A stretch of 64,000 nt of DNA from Woeseiaceae bacterium. Its GTDB lineage: Bacteria > Pseudomonadota > Gammaproteobacteria > Steroidobacterales > Woeseiaceae. Below are positions 27,094 to 35,841 of the stretch, piece after piece (position 1 is the first letter of the stretch; every line of letters starts with the position of its first letter). The DNA lies in NCBI GenBank assembly GCA_030065915.1, contig JASJCQ010000009.1, positions 1 through 64,000 of the forward strand. The letters run 5' to 3'. The notes beneath the pieces were generated by a model. It was not told the DNA's origin and made no database searches. It was given only the letters and a program-made list of their open reading frames with translations. The position numbers were made by a program, and so were the translations under genes.

Positions 27094-30000
27094 ATGTCAA
27101 AGACACTCCGCTATCTGATTGTTGCTCTCGCTTGCCTCGCAAGCCATCTCAGTACGCATGCTCACGCCGACGAAGCCCACCCGCTCGCCAGTCTTCCGCT
27201 CAGGAGCATCGGACCTGCGCTGACGTCCGGACGTATTTCCGACTTCGCTTTTCACCCGGAGCACGATCACGTCTATTACACCGCGGTATCGTCGGGTGGT
27301 CTGTTCAAGACCGAAAACAACGGCACGACCTGGACGCCGCTGTTCGACGGTGAGGGCTCCTACGCGCTGGGTGTCGTCGAACTCGATCCGGCCAATCCCA
27401 TGGTCGTCTGGGTGGGTACGGGCGAGAACAACGCGCAGCGCAGTGTCGGCTTCGGCGACGGCGTCTACAAGTCGATCGACGGAGGCGTCACCTGGAACAA
27501 CATGGGCCTCAAGGACTCGGGCCACATCAGCCAGATCTGGATCGATCCCGAGGATTCCGACACCGTGCTGGTCGCAGCACAGGGACCGCTGTGGAATTCA
27601 GGCGGGGATCGGGGACTGTACAAGACGACCGATGGTGGCGAGAACTGGGAGCGTATCCTGTCCGTCGACGAGCACACCGGCATCAACGAATTCGTGGTCG
27701 ATCCGAGAGACAGTCAGCGAATCGTCGCATCGAGCTACCAGCGCCGCCGGCATGTATGGACGCTGATCAACGGCGGCCCGGGCAGCGGCATCCACCGCAG
27801 CGAAGACGGCGGTGATACCTGGACCGAAATAACGACTGGGCTGCCAGAAGACAACATGGGTCGCATCGGCCTCGCCGGATCGCCCAGCGATCCGCACAGG
27901 ATCTACGCGATTATCGAGGGCAGCGACGACGAGCGCGGGGTCTATCATTCCAGCGACTTCGGCTTACGCTGGGAGAAACGCTCGGACCATATGACGACGA
28001 GCCCGCAGTACTACAACGAGCTGGTTGTCGACCCGGTCAACCCGGATCGTGTGTTCTCACTGGATACCTTTACCTTTGAGTCGAAGGATGGCGGTCGTAC
28101 GTGGTCCCGTCTCGGCATCGAATACCGCCACGTCGACGACCACGCGCTCTGGATCAATCCGGACAATACGGCGCACCTCATTATCGGCGGTGACGGCGGT
28201 ATCTACGAGAGCTACGACGACGGTGCGAACTGGCGGCATATCGGTAACCTGCCGATCGTCCAGTTCTATCGCATACAGCCCGACTATGAAGAACCGTTCT
28301 ACAACGTCTGTGGCGGCACGCAGGACAACAACTCCATGTGTGGACCGTCTCGAACGACCCTGCGTCACGGCATTGCCAATCGCGAGTGGGACCTGGTCCT
28401 GGCCGGCGATGGCTACGAGCCACAGTTTGACCCGGACGATTCCAACATCATCTACGCGCAGTACCAGTACGGCGGACTCGCTCGCTACGACAAGACCAGC
28501 GGTGAACGGGTGTACATCGTGCCGCACCCGGGCAGTGGGGAGAACAACTACAAGTGGAACTGGAACACGCCGCTGATCGTCAGCCCGCATAACAGCAAGC
28601 GAATTTACTATGCGGCGGAGAAACTGTTTCGTTCCGACGATCGCGGCGACAGTTGGGAGGCGGTCAGTCCGGACCTGACTCGCCAGCTCGATCGCAACAA
28701 ACTTCCGGTCATGGACCGCGTGTGGAGCATCGATACGATTGCAAAGAACGATTCGACGTCCATCTACGGCGCGGCGATTGCGTTGTCCGAAAGTACCCTG
28801 GTGGAAGGACTAATCTACGTCGGGACGGATGACGGCGTCATGAACGTGACCGAAGACGGCGGCCAGACCTGGCGCCGCACCGAGTCGTTCCGCGGAGTGC
28901 CCGACATGTCGCTGATCGAGGATACGGTCGCATCGCTGCACGACGCGGACGTCGCCTACGCGACGATCGACAACCACAAGCGCGGCGATCACAAGCCCTA
29001 CGTTCTGAAGACCGAGAACCGGGGGCGGAGCTGGTCCCTGATTTCTTCAGATCTGCCGGAGCGCGGTTCCGCACACACCATCGTTGAGGACCATGTCGAC
29101 CCCGACCTGCTGTTTGTCGGAACGGAGTTTGGCCTGTTCTTCACGCAGGACGGCGGATCGTCATGGCACCGCCTGAAGTCCGGACTGCCGACAATCTCCG
29201 TCCGCGACATTGAGATCCAGCGCCGCGAGAACGACCTCGTCGTTGGCACCTTTGGCCGCGGCATCTACATTCTTGACGACTATTCGCCGCTGCGCACCAA
29301 GCAGGGCGACGTAGAGTCGCAGCACCTGTTCGAAGTCCGCGATGCCTGGTCGTATGTCGTCGGCGACGTGCTGGGCTACGGCGAAAAAGGATTCCGGGGC
29401 GCAGACTTCTACAGTGCGCCAAACCCGCCTTTCGGAGCCGTGTTCACGTATCGCCTCGAGAACGCCATAGAAACTGCCAAAAAGACCCGTCGGAAGGCCG
29501 AGATCGATATTGAGAAAGAAGGCGGCGACACACCGTACCCGGACTGGGAGAGCGTTCGTGCGGAGGACCGGGAAGAAGATCCGGCGGTGCTGCTGATCGT
29601 GCGCGACAGCGACGGCAACGTCGTCAGTCGGGTCCTGGGTGAGACGTCGGCCGGTCTGCATCGGACTGCCTGGGACCTGCGTTGGCCCGCCACCGATCCG
29701 GTGAGCCTGACGCCGCCAGCCTTCCGTGCCCCATGGGCCTCCGACCCGCAAGGACCGCTGGCCGTCCCCGGAGAGTACACGGTCAGTCTCGCGATTCGAC
29801 AGCAGGGCACGTTGACTGAAGTCGACGGTCCACGCTCATTCACGGTCAAGTCGATGCCGCAGGGCAGCGAGACGAGCGACAATCCGGATGCTGTCCTGGC
29901 CTTCAAGCGCAAGGCCGGTGAGCTACACCGGGCCGTCGCCGGCGCCGGCCAATTGTCGGCCGCGGTGAACCAGCGAATCGATCACCTCAAGCGCGCGATT

Positions 30001-30348
30001 CCGCTGACGTCTTCCGCCGATGAAACACTGGAGCAACGGCTTCGCGACATCGAGGCGCGGCTCGACGACTTGAACGTATTGTTGTCGGGCGATACCAGCG
30101 TGTCGTCTCGAAACGAACCAACCCCGTGGTCGGTGACGCGTCGTGCGGACGTTGTCTACGGCCTGCTCCTGAACGTTCGTTCGGACGTGCCCGAACAGTA
30201 CGAGACGTCGTATGCGATCGCCGCGGCAGAGTTTCGCAAGGTCCTCGATGACCTGACGTCGATCGAGTCCGATCTTGCCGCGCTCGAGGCTGAGCTGGAG
30301 CGCCTTGGCGCACCGTATACGCCGGGGAGAGTGCCGAACTGGCGATAG
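27094..30348 (+). CDS. Secreted BNR/sortilin-like beta-propeller protein
   Basis: 1084 residues from ATG 27094, with a signal peptide (cleavage near AHA-DE). The first ~740 residues carry repeated Asp-box/BNR motifs, for example GLFKTENNGTTWTPL, GVYKSIDGGVTWNNM, GLYKTTDGGENWERI and GIHRSEDGGDTWTEI, as in VPS10/sortilin and glycosidase-like propellers. A C-terminal ~350 residues hold a strand-rich domain and a helical tail. Usually labelled glycosyl hydrolase, but I see no catalytic set. It lies 157 bases after the DUF3299 gene, so operon membership is open. Confidence 0.82.
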   Translation: MSKTLRYLIVALACLASHLSTHAHADEAHPLASLPLRSIGPALTSGRISDFAFHPEHDHVYYTAVSSGGLFKTENNGTTWTPLFDGEGSYALGVVELDPANPMVVWVGTGENNAQRSVGFGDGVYKSIDGGVTWNNMGLKDSGHISQIWIDPEDSDTVLVAAQGPLWNSGGDRGLYKTTDGGENWERILSVDEHTGINEFVVDPRDSQRIVASSYQRRRHVWTLINGGPGSGIHRSEDGGDTWTEITTGLPEDNMGRIGLAGSPSDPHRIYAIIEGSDDERGVYHSSDFGLRWEKRSDHMTTSPQYYNELVVDPVNPDRVFSLDTFTFESKDGGRTWSRLGIEYRHVDDHALWINPDNTAHLIIGGDGGIYESYDDGANWRHIGNLPIVQFYRIQPDYEEPFYNVCGGTQDNNSMCGPSRTTLRHGIANREWDLVLAGDGYEPQFDPDDSNIIYAQYQYGGLARYDKTSGERVYIVPHPGSGENNYKWNWNTPLIVSPHNSKRIYYAAEKLFRSDDRGDSWEAVSPDLTRQLDRNKLPVMDRVWSIDTIAKNDSTSIYGAAIALSESTLVEGLIYVGTDDGVMNVTEDGGQTWRRTESFRGVPDMSLIEDTVASLHDADVAYATIDNHKRGDHKPYVLKTENRGRSWSLISSDLPERGSAHTIVEDHVDPDLLFVGTEFGLFFTQDGGSSWHRLKSGLPTISVRDIEIQRRENDLVVGTFGRGIYILDDYSPLRTKQGDVESQHLFEVRDAWSYVVGDVLGYGEKGFRGADFYSAPNPPFGAVFTYRLENAIETAKKTRRKAEIDIEKEGGDTPYPDWESVRAEDREEDPAVLLIVRDSDGNVVSRVLGETSAGLHRTAWDLRWPATDPVSLTPPAFRAPWASDPQGPLAVPGEYTVSLAIRQQGTLTEVDGPRSFTVKSMPQGSETSDNPDAVLAFKRKAGELHRAVAGAGQLSAAVNQRIDHLKRAIPLTSSADETLEQRLRDIEARLDDLNVLLSGDTSVSSRNEPTPWSVTRRADVVYGLLLNVRSDVPEQYETSYAIAAAEFRKVLDDLTSIESDLAALEAELERLGAPYTPGRVPNWR

Positions 30349-30386
30349 GGTTCACGACGGCTGTGCGCTTCGCGTACAGTCCGGCC

Positions 30387-31154
30387 ATGCGTTCGCTGAC
30401 AGCATTGATCCTGCTTGCGCTGGCCGGCCTGGCCTGCGCCCATCCGGAGGACGAATTCTGTGTGCCGGGTGAGGGCGGGCTCGACCCCGCGCTCTGCGAG
30501 GAGCTGAATGCGATACAAAGCGGTAGCGAGCTGCGACCGCTGCTTGACGAGCAGGGTAATGAGCTCGGCTCGCTGGCTACCGCCTGGTTGTACACCGGTA
30601 TCGGCGTCCGCCATATCCTGCCGGGCGGTCTCGATCACATCCTGTTCGTGCTGGCCCTGTTCCTGACGTCGACGCGGCTCAAGGCACTGGCGCTGCAGGT
30701 TACGATGTTTACGCTGGCGCACAGCCTGACACTGGGCATGGCGGCGGCCGGGTGGATAAGCCTGAATTCGGGCTGGGTCGAGGCGCTGATCGCCGCCACG
30801 ATTGCGTTCGTCGCTATCGAAAATCTGTTTGTGAAACATCTGCCGAGCTGGCGGTTGCCGGTGGTCTTCCTGTTCGGACTACTGCACGGACTGGGCTTCG
30901 CCGGATTCTTCGGCGAGCTGGGGCTTCCGGAGAACCAGTTTCTCGCCGGGCTGGTCGGCTTCAACGTCGGGGTGGAAATCGGCCAGATCGGTGTCTTACT
31001 CGTAGCCCTGGCCCTGGCTACGGCATTGCGGCGCAGGTTCGAGGCGAAGCAGTTGCCCGAACTGACCTATCGGCGTTTCGTGGTTCTGCCCGGGTCGCTC
31101 GCTATTGCGGCCATCGGGTCGTTCTGGACGTTCGAGCGACTGCTTGCGATTTGA
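30387..31154 (+). CDS. HupE/UreJ family membrane protein
   Basis: 255 residues from ATG 30387 (a GTG eight codons earlier is the alternative). A signal peptide ends near CAHPED, a ~60-residue periplasmic part follows, then six or so helices with GIRHILPGGLDHILFVLAL-like and FTLAHSLTLG motifs and LLHGLGFAGF. This is the HupE/UreJ second subfamily; related proteins move nickel or cobalt. Being 38 bases after the BNR gene, close to the zinc operon, a metal role is plausible. Confidence 0.82.
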   Translation: MRSLTALILLALAGLACAHPEDEFCVPGEGGLDPALCEELNAIQSGSELRPLLDEQGNELGSLATAWLYTGIGVRHILPGGLDHILFVLALFLTSTRLKALALQVTMFTLAHSLTLGMAAAGWISLNSGWVEALIAATIAFVAIENLFVKHLPSWRLPVVFLFGLLHGLGFAGFFGELGLPENQFLAGLVGFNVGVEIGQIGVLLVALALATALRRRFEAKQLPELTYRRFVVLPGSLAIAAIGSFWTFERLLAI

Positions 31155-31155
31155 C

Positions 31156-31182
31156 GGTCCGCCGCCGCAACGACGGCGGACC
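31156..31182. terminator. Hairpin between convergent genes
   Basis: GGTCCGCCG and CGGCGGACC form a 9-bp perfect stem around a 9-base loop between the HupE-like gene and the M3 peptidase gene, which converge here. There is no T-tract, so it is a probable but weak bidirectional terminator. Confidence 0.55.
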
Positions 31183-31196
31183 ATCCATTCTGCTCC

Positions 31197-33359
31197 TTAG
31201 CTTCCGGTGGCGAAGCCACGTCCCTCCAGCAGCGGATCGATGCTGGGGTCCTTGCCGCGGAACTCGCGATACAGTTCGTCGGCCTCACGCAGACCGCCGG
31301 CTTCGTAAATCCACTTCTTCAGGCGGCCAGCGGTTTCCGGGTCGAAAATGTCCTCGGCTTCGAGGAAGGCATTGAAACCGTCGGCATCGAGAATCTCGGA
31401 CCACAGATACGCGTAGTAGCCCGCCGAGTAGCCGCCCGCGAAGGTGTGCGAGAAGTACTGCGAACGGTAGCGCGGCTCGATTTCGTCGATCAGGCCGTAC
31501 TCATCGAGAATCTTCTCTTCGAAAGCCTTCGCGTCGGTGATCTTGCTGGCTTCCTCCGAGCTCAGCATGTGCCAGCGAAGGTCGAGCAGCGAGGCAGCGA
31601 CATACTCCGTCGTGGCAAAGCCCTGGTTGTGGTTTGCCGCCGCGAGCAGTCGCTCGACGAGATCCGTCGGAATAACTTCGCCGGTCTCGTAGTGGCGCGC
31701 GTAGAGTTCGAGCATCAGCGGCTGTGACGTCCAGTGCTCGAGGATCTGCGCCGGAAACTCCGTGTAGTCCCTCGGGCCGTCTACGCCTGAAAAGGTCGGA
31801 TAGTCGATCTGCGTCAGCAGGCCGTGCAGTCCGTGTCCGAACTCGTGGAACAAAGTCTCGACTTCCGAGAAACGCATCAGCGCCGGCGAACCCTCCGGCG
31901 GCTTGGACAGGTTCATGTTGTTGGTGACGATCGGACGAATCCGCTCACCCTCGATGTTCGACGTTGGACGATAGCTGTTCATCCATGCGCCGCCGCGCTT
32001 CGAGTCTCGTGCGAACATGTCCATCATGAACACGCCGAGGTGCTCGCCTTCTTCATCCTTGATTTCGTAGGCCGTCACCACGTCATTCCAGACCGGAACT
32101 TCGATCTCTTCGAGGGTGACGTTGAACAGGCGTTTCGCCATCTCGAAGGCGCCATCCGTTACGGCACCGAGCTCGAAGTAAGGCTTCAGCTGGTTCTCAT
32201 CGAGGTTGAAACGTTGTGCGCGCAGCTTCTCCGAGTAGTGCCACCAGTCATGGCCCTCGAAGGTGAACTCATCGCCGATCAGCGCCTGCATGTCGGCACG
32301 TTCCTGCTTGGCTTGTGCGAGTCCGGGCTCCCAGACGCGCAACAGGAAGTCTTCGGCTCCTTGCGGCGTCTTGGCCATGCGCACGTCGAGCTGATAGTGC
32401 GCGTGAGACGCGTACCCCATCAACTCCGCACGCTTGGCGCGCAGCTGCGCAACTTCGATCAGCAGCGGGCTGTTGTCGTATTCGCCCGAATTGGAGCGAT
32501 TCGTGTAGCCGTCGAACAAGCGTTTGCGCAGCTCGCGGTTCTCCGATTGCGTCATAAAGGTCTCGTAGACGCTGCGGTTCAGGCCGAGAACCCAGGCCTG
32601 CTTCTCGTCGTCCCAGATGCTGGCTTTGAAGTCTTCGGAAAGACCGGCCGTGTCGGCCTCGTCGGTCAGCTCGATCGTGAAGGCCTTGGTGGAAGCCAGC
32701 AGGTTCTGTGCAAACTGCGTCGTGAGCACGGACAGACGGGAATTGATGTCGGCTACTTCGGCTTTGACGTCGTCCGTCAGTCCCGCGCCTGCGCGGACGA
32801 AGCGGCGATGCGTCAGTTCCAGCAGCCTGGCTTCCTGCTCACCCAGGTCCAGGCTTTCACGCTGTTCGTAGACGGCCTGGACGCGCTTGAACAGCTCGTC
32901 GTTGAAGGTGATCGCGTCGGTTTCGCGCGACCACATCGGACCGATTTCCTGCTGCAGCTGGCGCAGTTCGTCGTTCAGCTCCGTGCCGACCAGCGGGTAA
33001 AACGTGTACCGAACCTGAGAGACGGTGGAGCCGGCCTTCTCCAGTGCAAGGATCGTGTTGACGAACGTTGGCGGTTCCGGGTTGTTGACGATCGCGTCAA
33101 TCTCGGCGCGCAGCTCCAAAACGCCTTTCTTAAAGGCCGGCAAAAAGTGCGAGTCCTCGATTTCCGCAAATGGCGGTACGCCGAAGGGCGTGTCCCACTC
33201 TTCGAGGAACGGATTACCTGCCAGTTCGCTGTCTGTAACGGTCATGTCGGGTAGATCACCTGATTCCTGATTTGCAGAGGTCGAAGCCTCGTCGCTGCCG
33301 CTGCAGGCAGCCAGAATTGCGGTCGCCGAGAGCAGCGTCGCGAGTTGTTTCAGTTTCAT
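31197..33359 (-). CDS. M3 family metallopeptidase (Dcp/oligopeptidase-like) lipoprotein
   Basis: 720 residues. An N-terminal signal with lipobox LAAC predicts membrane anchoring in the envelope. The zinc motif HEFGH lies near residue 503 with downstream Glu in the EFPAQILEHW segment, as in M3A peptidases. Size and sequence fit the peptidyl-dipeptidase Dcp/oligopeptidase A family, which removes dipeptides or cleaves short peptides. Zinc dependence is known for the family. No operon partner. Confidence 0.93.
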   Translation of the reverse strand: MKLKQLATLLSATAILAACSGSDEASTSANQESGDLPDMTVTDSELAGNPFLEEWDTPFGVPPFAEIEDSHFLPAFKKGVLELRAEIDAIVNNPEPPTFVNTILALEKAGSTVSQVRYTFYPLVGTELNDELRQLQQEIGPMWSRETDAITFNDELFKRVQAVYEQRESLDLGEQEARLLELTHRRFVRAGAGLTDDVKAEVADINSRLSVLTTQFAQNLLASTKAFTIELTDEADTAGLSEDFKASIWDDEKQAWVLGLNRSVYETFMTQSENRELRKRLFDGYTNRSNSGEYDNSPLLIEVAQLRAKRAELMGYASHAHYQLDVRMAKTPQGAEDFLLRVWEPGLAQAKQERADMQALIGDEFTFEGHDWWHYSEKLRAQRFNLDENQLKPYFELGAVTDGAFEMAKRLFNVTLEEIEVPVWNDVVTAYEIKDEEGEHLGVFMMDMFARDSKRGGAWMNSYRPTSNIEGERIRPIVTNNMNLSKPPEGSPALMRFSEVETLFHEFGHGLHGLLTQIDYPTFSGVDGPRDYTEFPAQILEHWTSQPLMLELYARHYETGEVIPTDLVERLLAAANHNQGFATTEYVAASLLDLRWHMLSSEEASKITDAKAFEEKILDEYGLIDEIEPRYRSQYFSHTFAGGYSAGYYAYLWSEILDADGFNAFLEAEDIFDPETAGRLKKWIYEAGGLREADELYREFRGKDPSIDPLLEGRGFATGS

Positions 33360-33835
33360 TTTGACGTCCAGTTTTGCCTTGCCACCCCGTTCGGGTGGGC
33401 TGTGAGGAGCGGATTCTTACAAAAGAAACCGCTTTTTTGAATCCTGGAGGTGACAGACCGGCCAAATGACAGAAGGTTCGAGATCCGCGTCGTCGATCCG
33501 GGTATTCGCGCCGGGCATGGTTTCCGCCGAAGTAAAAACCCGCGAAACCGTGCAATCGTGCCGGTTGCAAACATCCACTGACTCCTGGTTGGCCGCGTCC
33601 GTGCGGCCGCATCTCTTTCTCAGCAGACGTGACGCAACTCGAACGCCGGAACGCCCACGAAGCGGTTGCGTCAATAGTTTCTGCGCAATGCTTGCTATGC
33701 GCCAGTGTACTCACCGCCGCCGGAAAACAGAAGAGACATCGATTTTTTCGAAGTTTCTGCGGTCGTTTTTCGACTTGAATTTAAGGTTTCTCGTGCGTAA
33801 AAAGGCGCTCCCACCCCCAAGACTGAGGATTTTTC
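33360..33835. other. Intergenic region between divergent genes
   Basis: About 475 bases between the M3 peptidase gene and the secreted NTF2-like gene. Both promoters should be here. GAGG precedes the ATG at 33836 by seven bases. Short frames overlapping it on the minus strand look non-coding. No Zur box or strong palindrome noticed. Confidence 0.5.
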
Positions 33836-34402
33836 ATGCGTAACCTGACAGTTTCAAAAGTCGCGTTGATTGCTTCGGCCATGACGTTCTCGACCGCGTT
33901 GATGGCCGGCCAGTTTTCCGATCACGTAAACGAGCTGCCGAAAGGGCCGGCGATCACCCAGAGCGACGTCGAGAACGCCCAGAAAGCCTGGGGCGACGCC
34001 GTTGTTGCCATCGGCAAAGCCGGCGATGATGCCGCTGCTGTCGCCAAGAAAGCGGCCAAGACAGCCTACGCATTCGAGCTGGGCCCGATCCAGTTCAAGC
34101 CGACGCTGGCATCAGAACAGCCGTTCCGACCGGACCTCGAAGGCACGCTTAGCTACTTCGTGTCTGGCAATGACAAGTTCGCTGAGGACTCCGGTTTCGC
34201 GCTCAAGCCGTGGTCCAACGTTCGTTTCGATAATCACACGGTGAATATGCAGGGCAACATTGCCATCGCCATGGGCCACTACTACTTCACGGGTCCGGAC
34301 GGCTCGGAAACGAAGGTTGAGTACACGAAAGGTTACGTCAAGACCGAAGACGATCGTGTGTTGATCTTCCTGCAGGACTCATCTCTGCCGTATCAGAGGT
34401 AA
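33836..34402 (+). CDS. Secreted NTF2-like protein
   Basis: 188 residues with a signal peptide (cleavage near LMA-GQ). The mature part starts with a helix (AITQSDVENAQKAWGDAVVAIGKAGDDAA) and ends with strands (NVRFDNHTVNMQGNIAIAMGHYYFTGPDG... YTKGYVKTEDDRVLIFLQDSSLPY), an NTF2/SnoaL-like layout. Homologues are often mislabelled phosphoribosyl-AMP cyclohydrolase; the histidine-pathway motifs are not present. Periplasmic; function unknown. It ends at a strong hairpin. Confidence 0.75.
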   Translation: MRNLTVSKVALIASAMTFSTALMAGQFSDHVNELPKGPAITQSDVENAQKAWGDAVVAIGKAGDDAAAVAKKAAKTAYAFELGPIQFKPTLASEQPFRPDLEGTLSYFVSGNDKFAEDSGFALKPWSNVRFDNHTVNMQGNIAIAMGHYYFTGPDGSETKVEYTKGYVKTEDDRVLIFLQDSSLPYQR

Positions 34403-34423
34403 CAAAACCGCGGCAACGATCTG

Positions 34424-34448
34424 CAGGGCCCGGCCTCGCCGGGCCCTG
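34424..34448 (+). terminator. Strong hairpin terminator
   Basis: CAGGGCCCGGC-CTC-GCCGGGCCCTG is an 11-bp perfect stem with a 3-base loop, 22 bases after the stop of the secreted NTF2-like gene, followed by TTTCGTT. Strong stem, weak T-tract. Confidence 0.8.
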
Positions 34449-34566
34449 TTTCGTTGGCAGCGAGTCCCTGCTGCGAGCGGCAGGGGCTCGCTTTCGTTTA
34501 GTTTTGCGAATTCAGTGGCTCATCGCCGGGCGATGCTGCCCAGCGCTGCCTTGTGTGCGATTCCCT

Positions 34567-34587
34567 AAATGTTATAAAATCACATTT
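34567..34587. promoter_or_regulatory. Zur box
   Basis: A 21-bp site with arms AAATGT and ACATTT around TATAAAATC. The left half AAATGTTATA and the outer right half ACATTTC match the gammaproteobacterial Zur consensus (arms GAAATGTTATA and its complement). It lies 137 bases before the MerC-like gene, first of an operon that ends with a Zur-type regulator. Confidence 0.8.
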
Positions 34588-34724
34588 CACAACAACTCGA
34601 TCGCGACCAGTTCGACGCTCGCAGACAATCTCCCTGAACCGTTGCAGCCCTTCTCGAAGGTCCGGTAGCGACCGGAACGTCTTTTTGCGAATGCTGACGA
34701 CCTCACTGAGCAGGACCCCCGATA

Positions 34725-35171
34725 ATGAGCACCAGTACCACCGTCTTACCGACCGATCTGGGTCGCGGCGTCTCCAGGCTTAACCTGCTGGCCGCTGGTC
34801 TGTCGGCCGTGTGCTTGATCCATTGTCTGGCTTTGCCCGTGTTGATCTCATTGCTGGCGCTGTCCGTCCCGTTTACCGAGAATGAATTCGTTCATGTGGG
34901 CCTGGTGCTGATGGCGGCTCCCGCAACGCTCTGGGTGATGCACAAGTCACGCTCGCACCGGAACCATCGACTGTTTATTGCTGTGGCGGCCATCGGGCTT
35001 ACGCTGTTGCTGGCAGGCACCTTCTTCTCTCCGCTTGCCAGCTTCGAAGAACACCTGACTATCGTCGGCGCTCTGCTGCTCGTGACGGCGCATATCAGGC
35101 ACTGGTCCAATCTCCGGGTTGCGAGTCGAACTGTGGGGCACATCGATAGTCAAAGCCGATCTACCGGCTAA
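34725..35171 (+). CDS. MerC-domain membrane protein
   Basis: 148 residues with four hydrophobic helices. The first helix contains VCLIHCLALPV, the Cys/His/Pro motif of MerC-type proteins; the end is a basic His-containing tail. MerC takes up mercury in mer operons, while chromosomal relatives sit in metal-homeostasis loci. Here it leads a Zur-boxed operon, so zinc or related metal traffic is the better guess. The following ATPase gene starts 22 bases later. Confidence 0.8.
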   Translation: MSTSTTVLPTDLGRGVSRLNLLAAGLSAVCLIHCLALPVLISLLALSVPFTENEFVHVGLVLMAAPATLWVMHKSRSHRNHRLFIAVAAIGLTLLLAGTFFSPLASFEEHLTIVGALLLVTAHIRHWSNLRVASRTVGHIDSQSRSTG

Positions 35172-35193
35172 CGGACGTCCATCCTTTGCCCGA

Positions 35194-35841
35194 ATGAGCG
35201 CTGCTGTAGAAGTAACCGATCTTCGCTTTGGCTACGGTGACCGACCGGTAGTCGACGTTTCCCGCTGCGAACTGGAGCAAGGCGCCAGCCTGGCTGTCAT
35301 CGGTCCATCCGGTTGTGGCAAAACGACCTTCCTGCACTTGCTGGCCGGACTCCTGGAGCCGGGCTCCGGCAGTATCCGACTGATGGGACAGGACTTGTCC
35401 GAGTTGAGCGGTGCCGCGTTGGATCGCTTTCGCGGTCGGCACATCGGCCTCGTTTTTCAGCAGTTCCACCTGATGCGGGCATTGAACGTCCGGGCCAACC
35501 TCCAGCTGGCCGCGAAACTCGCGCGTTGCAAGCTAGAGAGTGACGAACTGGATGGGCTGTGCCGGCGGCTCGGATTGGATGGCCTTGAGCATCACAAGCC
35601 ATCCATGTTGAGCCAGGGACAAGCCCAGCGCGTAGCGATCGCGCGCGCGCTGGTCCACCGCCCGCCCATCATCATGGCCGATGAGCCAACATCCTCGCTC
35701 GATGACAACAATGCGAAACAGGTTATCGGTTTATTGAAAGAAACGGCCGCGGCCGCCGACGCTGCGTTACTCGTTGTCACACACGACCAGCGTGTCCGCG
35801 GCCTGCTGGATACTGAGCTCGAACTCAAGGCGCCGGCATGA
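35194..35841 (+). CDS. ABC transporter ATP-binding protein (zinc module, copy 2)
   Basis: 215 residues from ATG 35194. Walker A GPSGCGKTT, FQQFH Q-loop, signature LSQGQAQRVAIARAL, Walker B IIMADEPTSSLDD and VTHD are intact. It is LolD-like, shorter than the copy-1 ATPase and clearly its paralogue. Its stop overlaps the permease start (ATGA). Confidence 0.9.
   Translation: MSAAVEVTDLRFGYGDRPVVDVSRCELEQGASLAVIGPSGCGKTTFLHLLAGLLEPGSGSIRLMGQDLSELSGAALDRFRGRHIGLVFQQFHLMRALNVRANLQLAAKLARCKLESDELDGLCRRLGLDGLEHHKPSMLSQGQAQRVAIARALVHRPPIIMADEPTSSLDDNNAKQVIGLLKETAAAADAALLVVTHDQRVRGLLDTELELKAPA

Larger units (their letters stand above)
34403..34724. other. Intergenic region with terminator and Zur box
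   Basis: About 320 bases. It opens with the terminator of the NTF2-like gene (34424-34448) and contains the Zur box at 34567-34587 that should control the operon beginning at 34725. No extra gene seen. Confidence 0.6.

Noticed and set aside
31824-33254. 476-residue open frame on the plus strand
   Set aside because: It lies entirely opposite the M3 peptidase gene, which has a lipobox and HEFGH; the antisense translation has no domain. A high-GC shadow.
33836-34402. Phosphoribosyl-AMP cyclohydrolase label
   Set aside because: Similar proteins carry this name in databases, but the sequence is a secreted NTF2-like protein and lacks HisI metal-binding Cys motifs.
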